A stretch of 37,802 nucleotides of DNA from Myxococcales bacterium (GTDB lineage: Bacteria; Myxococcota_A; Polyangia; Polyangiales; Polyangiaceae): NCBI GenBank assembly GCA_023248745.1, contig JAHFDZ010000006.1, forward strand, positions 10,942 to 48,743, written 5' to 3'. Made by a program: the position numbers and the translations under genes. The notes beneath the pieces were generated by a model, which saw only the letters and a list, made by a program, of their open reading frames with translations, was not told the DNA's origin and did no database searches. Numbering within the stretch: the stretch's first letter is position 1; each line of letters starts with the position of its first letter. Shown piece by piece: positions 23,051 to 32,619 of this stretch.

Positions 23051-24404
23051 GCGACTCAGGCGAGCCCTTGAGAAGCAGGTCGACGCGTCCGGCGTCGCGG
23101 TGTTTCGAATGGCGTTTGGCGTGCTCGTCGTTGTGAGCGTCATTCGTTTTTTTGCGTACGGCTGGATCGACGAGCTTTACACCAAGCCAAAGTTCTTCTT
23201 CACGTTCTGGGGCATGTCGCACGTAACGCCGCTCGGTGGGCGGGGCATGCACACGGTGTTTGCCGCAATCGGTCTGCTTGCCCTCATGGTCGCAATCGGC
23301 GCGTTCTATCGGATCGCGATCGTTCTCTTGTTCGCGCTATTTACGTACGTCCAGCTCGTTGACGTCACCAACTACCTCAATCACTACTACCTCGTTTCGC
23401 TGCTCGCGTTTTTGCTGTGCTTCACTCCAGCGAACGCGAAGTGGTCGGTCGACGCTTGGATTTCGCCAGAACGCGCGCGCCAACAATTGCCTGCGTTTTA
23501 CACCTATCTTCTTCGGTTTCAGATCACTGTCGTTTACTTCTACGCAGGTCTGGCGAAAGCAAACGTCGACTGGCTTCTGCACGCGCAACCTTTGAACATC
23601 TGGCTCAACGCGCGAACGAATACCCCAATCATCGGAAGCCTCTTTGCGCTGCCGCATGCGGCCTACGTCATGAGTTGGGGAGGGTTCCTCTTTGATACGA
23701 CGATTCCCTTTTTCATGCTCCAAAGGTGGTCCCGTCCGTACGCCTACGCGGTCATTGTGATCTTTCACGTGTTCACGCAAGTGCTGTTCCCTATCGGAAT
23801 GTTCCCCTCCATCATGGCGACGTCGGCGCTCATCTTCTTTGAGCCAGATTGGCCGCGGCGACTTTTGGCCTATGTCGGCATTAAAGTTGACGAGGCGAAA
23901 GCCGCAAGCCAAGCCGCTCCAATTAATCGCATCGCTCTCTCACTCGTGTTGCTCTACTGCGCGATCCAAATCGGCTTCCCGTTGCGGCATCGTATCTACG
24001 GAGGTGACGTGAGTTGGCATGAGCAAGGCATGCGCTTCTCGTGGAAAGTTATGACCCGCGAAAAGAACGGCAGCGTGACCTATAACGTCACCGATCCCGA
24101 AACCGGACGCACGTGGGAAGTGCTGCCACGCAAGTACCTGACCGATCGTCAGCTTCGCGATTTCTCGACGCAACCCGATATGATTCTTCAACTTGGTCAT
24201 CACGTTGGTGAAGAGCACAGCCGACGTCTAGGACGCAAAGTGCGCGTCACCGTGGATGCCCTCGTCTCGCTCAACGGCCGCCCCGCAGCGCTTCTCATTG
24301 ACCCAAATGTCAATCTTCTTGACATTCGAGACGGCATGGGACTTGCGCGCTGGATCCTCCCTTCACCCCGCAACGCGCCTCCGCACTTTGTGCCAGTGTC
24401 ATGA
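23043..24404 (+). CDS. HTTM / vitamin-K-dependent gamma-carboxylase-like membrane protein
   Basis: This 453-residue protein has multiple transmembrane helices in about residues 18-320 and a C-terminal soluble domain to about 440. HTTM family features are VAVFRMAFGVLVVVSVIRFF, the YLNHYYLVSLLAFLLCFTPA segment, and YFYAGLAKANVDWL near 165-178. The last aligns with the GxKKLDADW region of human GGCX, keeping the second Lys (K172), the proposed catalytic base. VSWHEQGMRFSWKVM recalls the carboxylase region that follows. In animals the enzyme carboxylates Glu using vitamin K; bacterial activity and substrates are mostly unknown. It is coupled to imelysin and to the TonB receptor by overlaps, so an iron-uptake link is likely. 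Confidence 0.85.
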   Translation: MIERLRRALEKQVDASGVAVFRMAFGVLVVVSVIRFFAYGWIDELYTKPKFFFTFWGMSHVTPLGGRGMHTVFAAIGLLALMVAIGAFYRIAIVLLFALFTYVQLVDVTNYLNHYYLVSLLAFLLCFTPANAKWSVDAWISPERARQQLPAFYTYLLRFQITVVYFYAGLAKANVDWLLHAQPLNIWLNARTNTPIIGSLFALPHAAYVMSWGGFLFDTTIPFFMLQRWSRPYAYAVIVIFHVFTQVLFPIGMFPSIMATSALIFFEPDWPRRLLAYVGIKVDEAKAASQAAPINRIALSLVLLYCAIQIGFPLRHRIYGGDVSWHEQGMRFSWKVMTREKNGSVTYNVTDPETGRTWEVLPRKYLTDRQLRDFSTQPDMILQLGHHVGEEHSRRLGRKVRVTVDALVSLNGRPAALLIDPNVNLLDIRDGMGLARWILPSPRNAPPHFVPVS

Positions 24405-26611
24405 GGCTATTTGTAACTAGATCTGTCGTATTTTCGGGAGCGGCACTTGCAATTGTCTCGCGCGCTCGCGCTGAAGAAGACGTGGGTCGTCCGAATGAAG
24501 AGAACGAGGTTCTCGTCACTGGCACGCGTCTCAACCGGGTGGGTGGCTCGGTGACCGTCATCAACCGTGAGGAGCTCGATCGCTTTCACTATGACGACGT
24601 TCACCAAGTTCTCCCGACCGTTCCCGGCGTTTACGTTCGAGGCGAAGACGGTATGGGGTTGCGACCCAATATAGGGCTGCGCGGCGTAAGTTCGGATCGA
24701 AGTAAGAAGATCACGCTGATGGAGGACGGAATCCTCTTCGCGCCTGCGCCCTATTCGGCTCCTGCTGCCTACTACTTCCCCATGATCGACCGCATGCAAA
24801 GTGTTCGCGTCCTCAAAGGTCCAGCGGCGATTGCCTATGGCCCGCAGACGGTCGGCGGTGCGATCGATTTAATCACGCGCGATATTCCATACGAGCGCAA
24901 GGGTACTGCGGACATGTCCCTCGGACAGTTTGCCTTCCGCAAACTCCATCTCACCTACGGCGCTGGCGACGAACGCATGGGCTTCTTCATCGAAGGCATG
25001 CACCTCGCCAACGACGGCTTCAAAGTGCTCGACGGCGGAGGCGACACCGGTTTCGCGCGCAACGAGTGGATGGTCAAGGGACGGTACAGTCCAAATCCCG
25101 ACAGCGAACACTCGCACGAGTTTCAGATCAAGCTCGGATACTCGGACGAGGCCTCGAACGAGAGTTACCTGGGTCTCTCCGGCCGCGACTTCGACAAGAC
25201 ACCTTACCGCCGATATGCAGGTTCCAAGTTTGACCGCATGGAGTGGCATCGAACCCAAATCGTCGTGCGCCACAACGTGCATGCAGCGCGCGATTTCGAA
25301 ATTACGACGACCGCGTATAGGCAGCAGTTTTCGCGATCGTGGAATCGGTACAAAGGGATCGCAGGAGCAGAGACGAACAGCGTTCTCGCAGATCCCGATT
25401 CGTCGCAAAATCAGATCTATTACGCGGCGATGAGCGGCGCGTCCGATTCGTCGAGCCGCGGCGAGCACTTGCTCATCGGACCCAATCAACGCGACTTCTT
25501 ATCGTTCGGAGTGCAGACCCAACTTCGATACACCCAGCGCACAGGCCCCGTTCATCACCGTGCCGAACTGGGCATGCGCTACCACTACGACGAGATCGAG
25601 CGACTGCACACTGAGGACCGTTTCGCGATGACGAACGGTGCTCCCGTGCGCGTGGCGACTGAGCCGACCAACATCTCTGCCGAGAACAAAGCCTCGACAC
25701 ACGCGCTCGCGCTGAACTTCACGGACGCCATGACATGGGGCCGCCTTTCGGTAACTCCTGGTGTGCGGTTTGAATCGATCCACAGTCGTTACGAGGATCG
25801 CACAACGGGCAAGACCGACGGCGCCATCACGCCTGTCGTTCTCCCAGGCGTGGGAGCTTACCTAGGCATCACGCGGAATTTCGGACTGCTCTCTGGGGTG
25901 CATCGTGGGTTTAGCCCTCCACCGCCAGGCGACTCGAGGAACAACAAGCCCGAGCTCAGCGTCAACTACGAAGCCGGCGTTCGCTACAGCGGAATCGCGC
26001 CTGGGAGTAACAAGCTCCCGCTGCGTGCAGAGGCAATCGCGTTCTACAACGACTACTCGAACATCACGAGCATCTGCACGGCGTCGTCAGGTTGTTTAGA
26101 CAAGAATATTGACCGTCAGTTCGACGTCGGTGCAGCCCGCATTTACGGAGTCGAGCTCCTCGCGGAAACGAAAGTCCCGCTACCCAAACGCTACAAGCTG
26201 CCGTTGCGTGCAGTATACACGTACACAAACACCGAGTTCTTGAGCGCATTTAGTGCAGACGATCCGCTCATCGGCAAGGTCCAACCGGGTGACTACATGC
26301 CGTACGTACCTATGCACCAAACGTCGATGGGCGTCGGCATTGAATCTCCGCGGTGGGCACTCAACTTCGCGGGCACCTTTGTGGATTCGATGCGCGAGCG
26401 AGCTGGACGTGAAGAGCCTGCTCGCTATGACAGGACCGATCCGTATTTTCTGCTCGATGTGAGCGGGAGCGTTAATGTAACCAAGAGAGTGCAAATTTAC
26501 GCCAACGCCCGCAATTTGCTCGACAACGTGTACGTCGTCTCACATCGGCCGTTTGGCGCGAGGCCCGGCGCACCACGATGGGTAACGGCGGGCGTGCGCG
26601 TCGACTTCTAA
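24401..26611 (+). CDS. FecA-like TonB-dependent outer-membrane receptor
   Basis: The 736-residue protein has a signal peptide (cleavage near ARA-EE, residue 25). The plug domain (about 45-160) contains VTVINREEL, LPTVPGVYVRGEDGMGLRPNIGLRG, KITLMEDGILFAPAPYSAPAAYYFP and GPAAIAYGPQTVGGAIDLITR, all typical of FecA-type siderophore/ferric-citrate receptors. The 22-stranded barrel ends in GVRVDF with the terminal Phe needed for outer-membrane assembly. It lies last in the Fur-box operon, overlapping the HTTM gene by ATGA. No N-terminal signalling domain is present, so it does not act through a FecI/FecR relay. Confidence 0.93.
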   Translation: MRLFVTRSVVFSGAALAIVSRARAEEDVGRPNEENEVLVTGTRLNRVGGSVTVINREELDRFHYDDVHQVLPTVPGVYVRGEDGMGLRPNIGLRGVSSDRSKKITLMEDGILFAPAPYSAPAAYYFPMIDRMQSVRVLKGPAAIAYGPQTVGGAIDLITRDIPYERKGTADMSLGQFAFRKLHLTYGAGDERMGFFIEGMHLANDGFKVLDGGGDTGFARNEWMVKGRYSPNPDSEHSHEFQIKLGYSDEASNESYLGLSGRDFDKTPYRRYAGSKFDRMEWHRTQIVVRHNVHAARDFEITTTAYRQQFSRSWNRYKGIAGAETNSVLADPDSSQNQIYYAAMSGASDSSSRGEHLLIGPNQRDFLSFGVQTQLRYTQRTGPVHHRAELGMRYHYDEIERLHTEDRFAMTNGAPVRVATEPTNISAENKASTHALALNFTDAMTWGRLSVTPGVRFESIHSRYEDRTTGKTDGAITPVVLPGVGAYLGITRNFGLLSGVHRGFSPPPPGDSRNNKPELSVNYEAGVRYSGIAPGSNKLPLRAEAIAFYNDYSNITSICTASSGCLDKNIDRQFDVGAARIYGVELLAETKVPLPKRYKLPLRAVYTYTNTEFLSAFSADDPLIGKVQPGDYMPYVPMHQTSMGVGIESPRWALNFAGTFVDSMRERAGREEPARYDRTDPYFLLDVSGSVNVTKRVQIYANARNLLDNVYVVSHRPFGARPGAPRWVTAGVRVDF

Positions 26612-27537
26612 GCGAGGTCGAATACAGGAAGATCAAGCGCGGCTTCACTCGCCAGCCACGCACGAGCCGCCGTCTCGGGATCGGTGCACTTTTTGGGAAG
26701 GCGCGCTTCCTTGCCAATCGCGGTGTAAAGGACACCCGACTTTGCCTCGCTGCTCGACGCTGCCCAAACAAGCGGCGCCGCACCTTGGTCAACTTTCTTG
26801 AACAATATCGGTCCAACGAGTTGACCGAGCATCCGTTGAATACGGGATCCCTGATTGACGTTGTCGGTCAGCGTCGGACCAGGATCGACAGCATTGAACC
26901 TGATTGAATGCAGGTTCGAGTTTGAGATTCGCCTCAGAAATTCTCCCATCATGAGCGCGAGCAACACCTTGCTGTTTGGGCTCGAGAACATTTGGGCCGC
27001 AGGCTTGGGTGGATCTTTTGCGATCATCGCGATGTCGGCACGAGAAAAAGGATTCTTGTGGACGCTCTCCGAGAGGGTCACGACGATGCGAGCGTTTTCA
27101 GAGAGGATGCCCAGCATCGCAAGCTTGTAGAGGAGCAAGAAGTGGCCGAGGTAGTTCGCGGCAAGCGTGTACTCGAAGCCTTCGTCTGTGAGCTGCCTCG
27201 GCACCGCGAAAACACCTGCGTTCAGAAAAAGCATATCGATCGGTGCGTCTCGTGAGAGGCCATCGAGATAGGCATGCACGGACGCAATGCTCGATAGGTC
27301 GCATGGATGCGGTTGACACCGCTCGGCCATCGCGGAGGCGTGCGCTATGCGAAATTCACCTAGCACGCGCTTTGCCTCGTCGAGACTGCGACAAGGCATG
27401 AGAACGCGCGCGCCACGCAGCGCCAAGACACGCGCGCACTCTCGACCGAGGCCGCTGGTTGCGCCTGTGACGAGCACCGTCGTTTGCGACAAACCAGAAC
27501 CCTCAGCATCGGTGAGCGCAGTTTGGTGCATGCACAT
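26608..27537 (-). CDS. Atypical SDR (retinol dehydrogenase-like) lacking the active-site Tyr
   Basis: I use the ATG at 27537 (309 aa); a TTG at 27579 overlapping the acnA stop is possible. The cofactor motif VTGATSGLGREC is intact, followed by NAG (LFLNAGVF) and VTLSESVHKN for the Ser. The position of the YxxxK motif reads SSPNSK, so Lys is kept but the Tyr four residues before is Ser. It may therefore be inactive or use another residue. The RFNAVDPGPTLTDN segment is normal for the family. The 3' end overlaps the end of the TonB gene by 4 bp (convergent). Confidence 0.8.
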   Translation of the reverse strand: MCMHQTALTDAEGSGLSQTTVLVTGATSGLGRECARVLALRGARVLMPCRSLDEAKRVLGEFRIAHASAMAERCQPHPCDLSSIASVHAYLDGLSRDAPIDMLFLNAGVFAVPRQLTDEGFEYTLAANYLGHFLLLYKLAMLGILSENARIVVTLSESVHKNPFSRADIAMIAKDPPKPAAQMFSSPNSKVLLALMMGEFLRRISNSNLHSIRFNAVDPGPTLTDNVNQGSRIQRMLGQLVGPILFKKVDQGAAPLVWAASSSEAKSGVLYTAIGKEARLPKKCTDPETAARAWLASEAALDLPVFDLA

Positions 27538-27575
27538 TGTTACTATTAAAGTGCTCGATTGAATGAAATCGAACG

Positions 27576-30242
27576 TCAACGATTCGCCACCAACTGCCGC
27601 AGCACGTACTGCAAGATGCCGCCGTGCTCGTAGTACAGCACCTCTTGGGGCGTATCGATGCGCACCTTCGCGACGAACTCCTTCAACGATCCATCTGCCT
27701 TGGTTGCGCGCACGGTGATGACCTGCTTGGTGAGCGATGCGTGAAGCCCACTGAACGCATAGACTTCTTCGCCAGTGAGACCGAGTGACGCCGCGGTTTG
27801 TCCGACTGGATACTCGAGGGGCAAGATGCCCATGCCGACCAAGTTCGATCGGTGGATGCGTTCAAAGCTCTCGGCGATCACGACACGGACACCAAGAAGC
27901 TTAGGTCCCTTAGCAGCCCAGTCGCGCGAAGAACCCGAGCCATACTCCTTGCCCGCAAGGATGACGAGCGGAACACCTTCTTTTTCGTAGCGAACCGAGG
28001 CATCAAAGATGCTCATTGGATCGCCACTTGGAAGGTGACGCGTGACGCCGCCTTCGGTGCCTGGCGCCAACTGATTGCGCAACCTGATATTTGCAAACGT
28101 ACCGCGCACCATCACTTCGTGGTTACCGCGACGCGCACCGTACGAATTGAAGTCGCGCGCGGCAACGCCGTGTTCCATCAGGTACTTGCCCGCAGGACCA
28201 TTGGCTTTGATGTTGCCCGCCGGCGATATGTGGTCGGTCGTGATGCTGTCGCCAAGAACCGCGAGCACGCGGGCACCCATAACGTCTTGCACGGCATCCG
28301 GCACGGCCTTCATGTTTTCGAAGTAGGGAGGATGCTTCACGTACGTCGACTTGGCATCCCAATCGTAGAGATCGCTCTCCTTGGTCGAAATTGAGCGCCA
28401 TGCTTCGTCGCCCTCGAACACCTTGGCGTAAACCGCTTGAAACATCTCTTTTTTGAGCGCGCCCTCGACAGCCTTTGCAACTTCGGCGTTCGTTGGCCAG
28501 ATGTCCTTTAGGTAAACATCTTGACCATCAGTCCCCTTGCCTATCGGCTCGGTCGTGAGGTCGAGATTCATCGTGCCAGAAAGGGCGTAGGCCACAACGA
28601 GAGGCGGTGATGCGAGATAGTTCGCGCGCACGTCGGCGTTGACGCGGCCTTCGAAGTTGCGGTTGCCGGAAAGCACGGCCGCGACGGTGAGGTTGCCTTC
28701 GTCGATCCCCTTTGACACCGCCTCAGGCAGAGGCCCGCTGTTGCCGATGCAAGTGGTGCAGCCGTAACCCACAACGTGAAAGTTGAGCTTTTCGAGGTAC
28801 GACAAGAGTCCCGAGGCCTGCAGGTACTCAGTCACGACCTTGCTGCCTGGGGCGAGGCTCGTCTTGACCCAAGGCTTCGCCGTGAGGCCTTTTTCGACGG
28901 CCTTCTTGGCAACGAGCCCAGCGGCCATCAGCACCGAAGGGTTCGATGTGTTGGTGCAGCTGGTGATGGCGGCAATGACAACGGAGCCATCCTGAATCTC
29001 GGAATTTGTACCGTTCAATGTTACATTAACGGGCTTTCCTGCACCCTTGGGATTGGGCGTCTTGGCGACCGCTTCTGCAAAGTTTGCCTTCGCCCCAGAG
29101 AGGAGCACGCGATCTTGCGGACGTGCGGGCCCTGCAAGGCTTGGTTCGACCGTCCCGATGTCGAGCTCCAGCGTGTCGGTGTAGACAGCGTCTTTCGTGC
29201 TCGGCGTACGGAACATGCCTTGCTCTTTGTAGTACGCCTCAACCAACTTGACGGTCTCTTCGGGACGACCCGTAAATCGCAAAAATCGAAGCGTCTCATC
29301 GTCGACCGGAAAGATGCCGCACGTGGCGCCATACTCAGGCGCCATGTTCGCAATCGTTGCGCGATCGGCGAGCGAAAGATCGTTGAGACCCGGACCGAAG
29401 AACTCAACGAACTTGCCGACGACACCCTTCTTGCGAAGCATCTGCGTCACGGTGAGCACCAGGTCGGTGGCGGTGATGCCTTCGCGCGGCTTGCCAACGA
29501 GTTTGAACCCAACCACGTTCGGAATCAGCATGCTCACGGGTTGACCAAGCATCGCGGCTTCGGCCTCGATGCCACCAACGCCCCAACCGAGCACGCCCAA
29601 ACCGTTGATCATCGTCGTGTGCGAATCCGTGCCGACGAGCGTGTCGGGATAGGCGATGCCGTTCTTGCTCATCACGACGCGCGCCAAGTTCTCGAGGTTC
29701 ACTTGATGAACGATGCCTTGGTCGGGCGGAACGACGCGGAAGTTCTCGAACGCCTTTTGACCCCAATTGAGGAATTGGTAACGCTCTTGGTTACGTTCAA
29801 ACTCAAGCTGCGAGTTTCGAATGAGCGACTGCGCCGAGCCGTATTCGTCGACCTGAACAGAGTGGTCGATGACGAGCTCAACGGGCTCGAGCGGATTGAT
29901 ACGTTTTGCGTCGCCGCCGAGAGCTTTCATCGCTTGGCGCATCGCCGCAAGGTCGACGACCGCCGGAACACCGGTGAAGTCTTGAAGCAGCACACGGGCT
30001 GGCGTAAACGCGATCTCGCGCGTTGGCGTGGCCCTTACGTCGATCGATGCGAGCGCGGAAATGTCATCGGCGCGAACAGAAAGCCCGTTCTCGGTGCGGA
30101 GCAAATTCTCGAGCAGAATCTTCAGCGAGAACGGGAGGCGCTCGGCTTGAGGAACTCTCGCGTACAACGCGCTGAGTTTGAAGAACGAGAAGGACGCTGA
30201 ACCCACGCTCAGCGACGAGCGCGCACCAAAGGAATTGGCCAT
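27576..30242 (-). CDS. acnA: Aconitate hydratase A
   Basis: This 888-residue enzyme converts citrate to isocitrate in the TCA and glyoxylate cycles. The [4Fe-4S] ligands are Cys429 in [10 protein letters not shown] and Cys495/Cys498 in [12 protein letters not shown]. Other landmarks are [22 protein letters not shown] (207 onward), [14 protein letters not shown] and [13 protein letters not shown] near the C-terminal swivel domain. Length fits AcnA/IRP1-type aconitases. A GGGAG lies before the ATG. It stands on the same strand as, and may be cotranscribed with, the SDR gene downstream. Confidence 0.97.
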   Translation of the reverse strand: MANSFGARSSLSVGSASFSFFKLSALYARVPQAERLPFSLKILLENLLRTENGLSVRADDISALASIDVRATPTREIAFTPARVLLQDFTGVPAVVDLAAMRQAMKALGGDAKRINPLEPVELVIDHSVQVDEYGSAQSLIRNSQLEFERNQERYQFLNWGQKAFENFRVVPPDQGIVHQVNLENLARVVMSKNGIAYPDTLVGTDSHTTMINGLGVLGWGVGGIEAEAAMLGQPVSMLIPNVVGFKLVGKPREGITATDLVLTVTQMLRKKGVVGKFVEFFGPGLNDLSLADRATIANMAPEYGATCGIFPVDDETLRFLRFTGRPEETVKLVEAYYKEQGMFRTPSTKDAVYTDTLELDIGTVEPSLAGPARPQDRVLLSGAKANFAEAVAKTPNPKGAGKPVNVTLNGTNSEIQDGSVVIAAITSCTNTSNPSVLMAAGLVAKKAVEKGLTAKPWVKTSLAPGSKVVTEYLQASGLLSYLEKLNFHVVGYGCTTCIGNSGPLPEAVSKGIDEGNLTVAAVLSGNRNFEGRVNADVRANYLASPPLVVAYALSGTMNLDLTTEPIGKGTDGQDVYLKDIWPTNAEVAKAVEGALKKEMFQAVYAKVFEGDEAWRSISTKESDLYDWDAKSTYVKHPPYFENMKAVPDAVQDVMGARVLAVLGDSITTDHISPAGNIKANGPAGKYLMEHGVAARDFNSYGARRGNHEVMVRGTFANIRLRNQLAPGTEGGVTRHLPSGDPMSIFDASVRYEKEGVPLVILAGKEYGSGSSRDWAAKGPKLLGVRVVIAESFERIHRSNLVGMGILPLEYPVGQTAASLGLTGEEVYAFSGLHASLTKQVITVRATKADGSLKEFVAKVRIDTPQEVLYYEHGGILQYVLRQLVANR

Positions 30243-30343
30243 CTTTTGCTCCCTAATGTTGAGTGCGCACGGTTGTACTCGTGCGCTCGATGAACCTCAA
30301 TGAGCGTGATGGCCGAAGGCCGCTGCCGCTTGGGCGAGCGCGG

Positions 30344-30634
30344 TTACTCGCACTGTTTGTCGTTCGAACTGTCGCGCGTGCAGTCCTTACGGCAGTCGCT
30401 GAAATTGGAGCTCGCACAGGCGTAATAGGCAGTGTTGTAACAACACGAACCGGCGGATGAAGACTTCACGGGGCCTCCGCCTCCCGTGCCACCTCCCGTG
30501 CCGCTGCCGCCTCCGCTTCCTCCTGTGCCGCCTCCGCCCCCGGTTCCACCCTTTCCTCCGCCAGTGTCACCTCCGCCACAAGCAACCGTTGCCAAAACAA
30601 GTGCCGTAGCCATAGAGAAAATAAGCCGCGTCAT
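30344..30634 (-). CDS. Small lipoprotein with Gly-rich linker and six-Cys C-terminus, 96 aa
   Basis: MTRLIFSMATALVLATVAC is a lipoprotein signal (lipobox TVAC). Residues 20-54 are almost all Gly with Thr/Ser. The C-terminal 34 residues contain six cysteines (SCCYNTAYYACASS, SDCRKDCTR, KQC), enough for three disulfides in a tiny domain. Such Gly-tethered Cys-rich tails are common among myxobacterial surface proteins of unknown role. It lies alone between acnA and uraH on the minus strand. Confidence 0.7.
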   Translation of the reverse strand: MTRLIFSMATALVLATVACGGGDTGGGKGGTGGGGGTGGSGGGSGTGGGTGGGGPVKSSSAGSCCYNTAYYACASSNFSDCRKDCTRDSSNDKQCE

Positions 30635-30710
30635 TGAAAATCATCCCTTCCATCGGCGGACTGCCGACAACCTAAGGACAAGCGGCGCGCGCTTATGTCG
30701 CAGAAAAATG

Positions 30711-31055
30711 TCAGCTACCGCGATACGTCGAGTATCCAAACGGGCTCAGCAATAGCGGTACGTGGTAGTGCTGCGCGACATCGCCAACGAAGAACGCGAT
30801 TGTCACTTCAGGAAAGAACCCTTGGTCACCGTGCGCGCTTTGATAGCCGCGGACGTCAAAGGTGAGGCGATAAGTTCCGGTTCGGAAAGCGGCTTCGGAG
30901 AGAAGCGTGCGCAGGCGACCATCGGCATCGGTGACGCCTGTTCCCACTTGAGTGAACGTGCCTGACGTATCGCGATACTCGAGCGTGACCGTCACGCCCG
31001 CAGCGGGTTTGCCGTGCGCCGTATCGAGAATGTGCGTCGTGATGGGGCTGCTCAT
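30711..31055 (-). CDS. uraH: 5-hydroxyisourate hydrolase (transthyretin-like)
   Basis: This 114-residue enzyme hydrolyses 5-hydroxyisourate, the product of uricase, to OHCU. It has the N-terminal THILDTAHGKPA with catalytic His8, RLRTLL, and the closing signature YHVPLLLSPFGYSTYRGS. Length is typical, without a signal peptide. Its ATG overlaps the stop of the fused allantoicase gene. It is the last gene of the purine-degradation operon. Confidence 0.95.
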   Translation of the reverse strand: MSSPITTHILDTAHGKPAAGVTVTLEYRDTSGTFTQVGTGVTDADGRLRTLLSEAAFRTGTYRLTFDVRGYQSAHGDQGFFPEVTIAFFVGDVAQHYHVPLLLSPFGYSTYRGS

Positions 31056-32578
31056 CGTCTCACCAGCTTTTCCAAGCGAAGATTCGTGATCTTGCGCTGC
31101 TCTTCCGCCGCAACGCGTAACTCTGTTTCGCGATCGTGGTTCATGCGCGACTTGGCAAGCACGAGCATTTCGTCAACCGACTTACCTGTCGCGCACACAA
31201 TGTAAATGAAGCCAAACTTTTGCTCGTAACTGTCGTTGACGCTCGTTAGCTCCGCGCGCGTTGCTGCATGAGCATCACTCACCCTTGCCTGCTCGGCCGA
31301 CGACCAGCTTTTGGCGACGCCACTCTGTTCGCGCTTCGCATGCGATTCGCCGATGCGTGGATGCGATTGAAACGCTTCGAGCCAGTCCTTCTCACTCACA
31401 ATTGACCACGCAGCATCACTCGCTGCGACGAGCGCGTCGATCGAACCGAACGGACGCTTCGCAACAAGAGCGCTCACCCAAGCACAGCTTCCGCAACATG
31501 TGCGCAGCTCGTGCGCGAGTGCATCAGGAGGCAACGTTGAGAGAAATCGAAGCCCCACGAGCGCTCTGCCATCCGCCGTTGGCAAACCCCAAAGGCGCAA
31601 ACGACTGATGCCACCGTCGGGGAAAATGCGAACACGTACGTGCGTCGCTTCGGCATGCGCAAGCACATCTTCTTCGTAAAAGTGGCGTGTGTGAGGCTGC
31701 AGCTTTGTGCGCGAGACGAGCGGCGTCCATACGTTGTCGTCGGTCGCGAGTGCTTCAATATTGTCGCTTGTCGTGTTGCAAACTTCGAGCGCGACGCTCT
31801 CTGGGAAATTGCCCTTGAAGTGATTCGTGTCAACTTCGATTCGCGTGATGTGCCCACGCGCAGCAAGCCTCACGACGCACCAATCGGGGGCCTCCTTGCG
31901 TGAGCGCTTGGTTTCCCATCCGTCGCCCATGTTCACCGATCGACCGGGCAGGATCAGGTTGTGTCGCGACCCGAAGAACATGTCGTTGCACGCAACGACC
32001 GCGCCGCCATTTTCGATCGCCGCGAGATCAATTTCTTGCGGCAACCCGATCGGACCAAGAAAGCGCCGATCCGCGATGACTTCTCCGTGCACACGAAGGC
32101 GTGCGACGCCGCCATCGGGATAAATATTGAGCCGTAGGTGCGAGAAGCGCAGCTCGGATGCGATTGCGAATTTGTTAGCCGTATCGCCAAGCAAGTTGAC
32201 CTTTGGCAACACCTCGACCCATTGCACATCGGGCGACATGAGGTCTTCGGGCGTGGGCTGGCCGGCGACCGCACACGCGTCGATCGAACAGGCTTGCGGA
32301 AAGTTGCCCTTGAAGAACGCCGTATCGACAACAACACCGCGCAGAACGCCCGGCGCGCCTAGCCGAATGAGGCAGAAGTCGTACCCTGGCGTGCGGCGTC
32401 TTCGCGACTCCCAACCGTCCATCCACTTGCCACGATCGGTGTACTTGCCGTCGATGAAGATCGCCCTTTCGGGCTTGAGCAAGTTGTCTTTGGACGCGAA
32501 AAAGTCATCGTTCGCATACAGAACCGTTGCGCCAAATTTCTGCGACGCGAGGTCGACCAAGTCTGTGAAGTCGCTCAT
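31052..32578 (-). CDS. alc/uraD: Fusion of allantoicase and OHCU decarboxylase
   Basis: The ATG at 32578 follows GGGAAAGAG and gives MSDFTDLVDLASQKFG, the usual allantoicase start; a TTG at 32623 overlapping the allantoinase stop is an alternative. Residues 1-340 hold the two allantoicase repeats: GKWMDGWESRR..DTAFFKGNFP (about 15-165) and VNMGDGWETKR..DTNHFKGNFP (about 195-330). Residues 341-508 are an OHCU decarboxylase: HELRTCCGSCAWVSALV, SHPRIGE with His406, and FGFIYIVCATGKS (455-467). OHCU decarboxylase makes S-allantoin; allantoicase splits allantoate into urea and ureidoglycolate. The two steps are separated by allantoinase, encoded upstream. Confidence 0.93.
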   Translation of the reverse strand: MSDFTDLVDLASQKFGATVLYANDDFFASKDNLLKPERAIFIDGKYTDRGKWMDGWESRRRRTPGYDFCLIRLGAPGVLRGVVVDTAFFKGNFPQACSIDACAVAGQPTPEDLMSPDVQWVEVLPKVNLLGDTANKFAIASELRFSHLRLNIYPDGGVARLRVHGEVIADRRFLGPIGLPQEIDLAAIENGGAVVACNDMFFGSRHNLILPGRSVNMGDGWETKRSRKEAPDWCVVRLAARGHITRIEVDTNHFKGNFPESVALEVCNTTSDNIEALATDDNVWTPLVSRTKLQPHTRHFYEEDVLAHAEATHVRVRIFPDGGISRLRLWGLPTADGRALVGLRFLSTLPPDALAHELRTCCGSCAWVSALVAKRPFGSIDALVAASDAAWSIVSEKDWLEAFQSHPRIGESHAKREQSGVAKSWSSAEQARVSDAHAATRAELTSVNDSYEQKFGFIYIVCATGKSVDEMLVLAKSRMNHDRETELRVAAEEQRKITNLRLEKLVRR

Positions 32579-32619
32579 CTTCTCTTTCCCGGTTGGGCAA
32601 TGCCCATGAACGAAAATGG

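Noticed and set aside
28776-30200. 474-codon plus-strand open frame opposite acnA
   Set aside because: It is the antisense shadow of aconitase, Arg/Asp/Glu-rich with no domain, and acnA is unambiguous.
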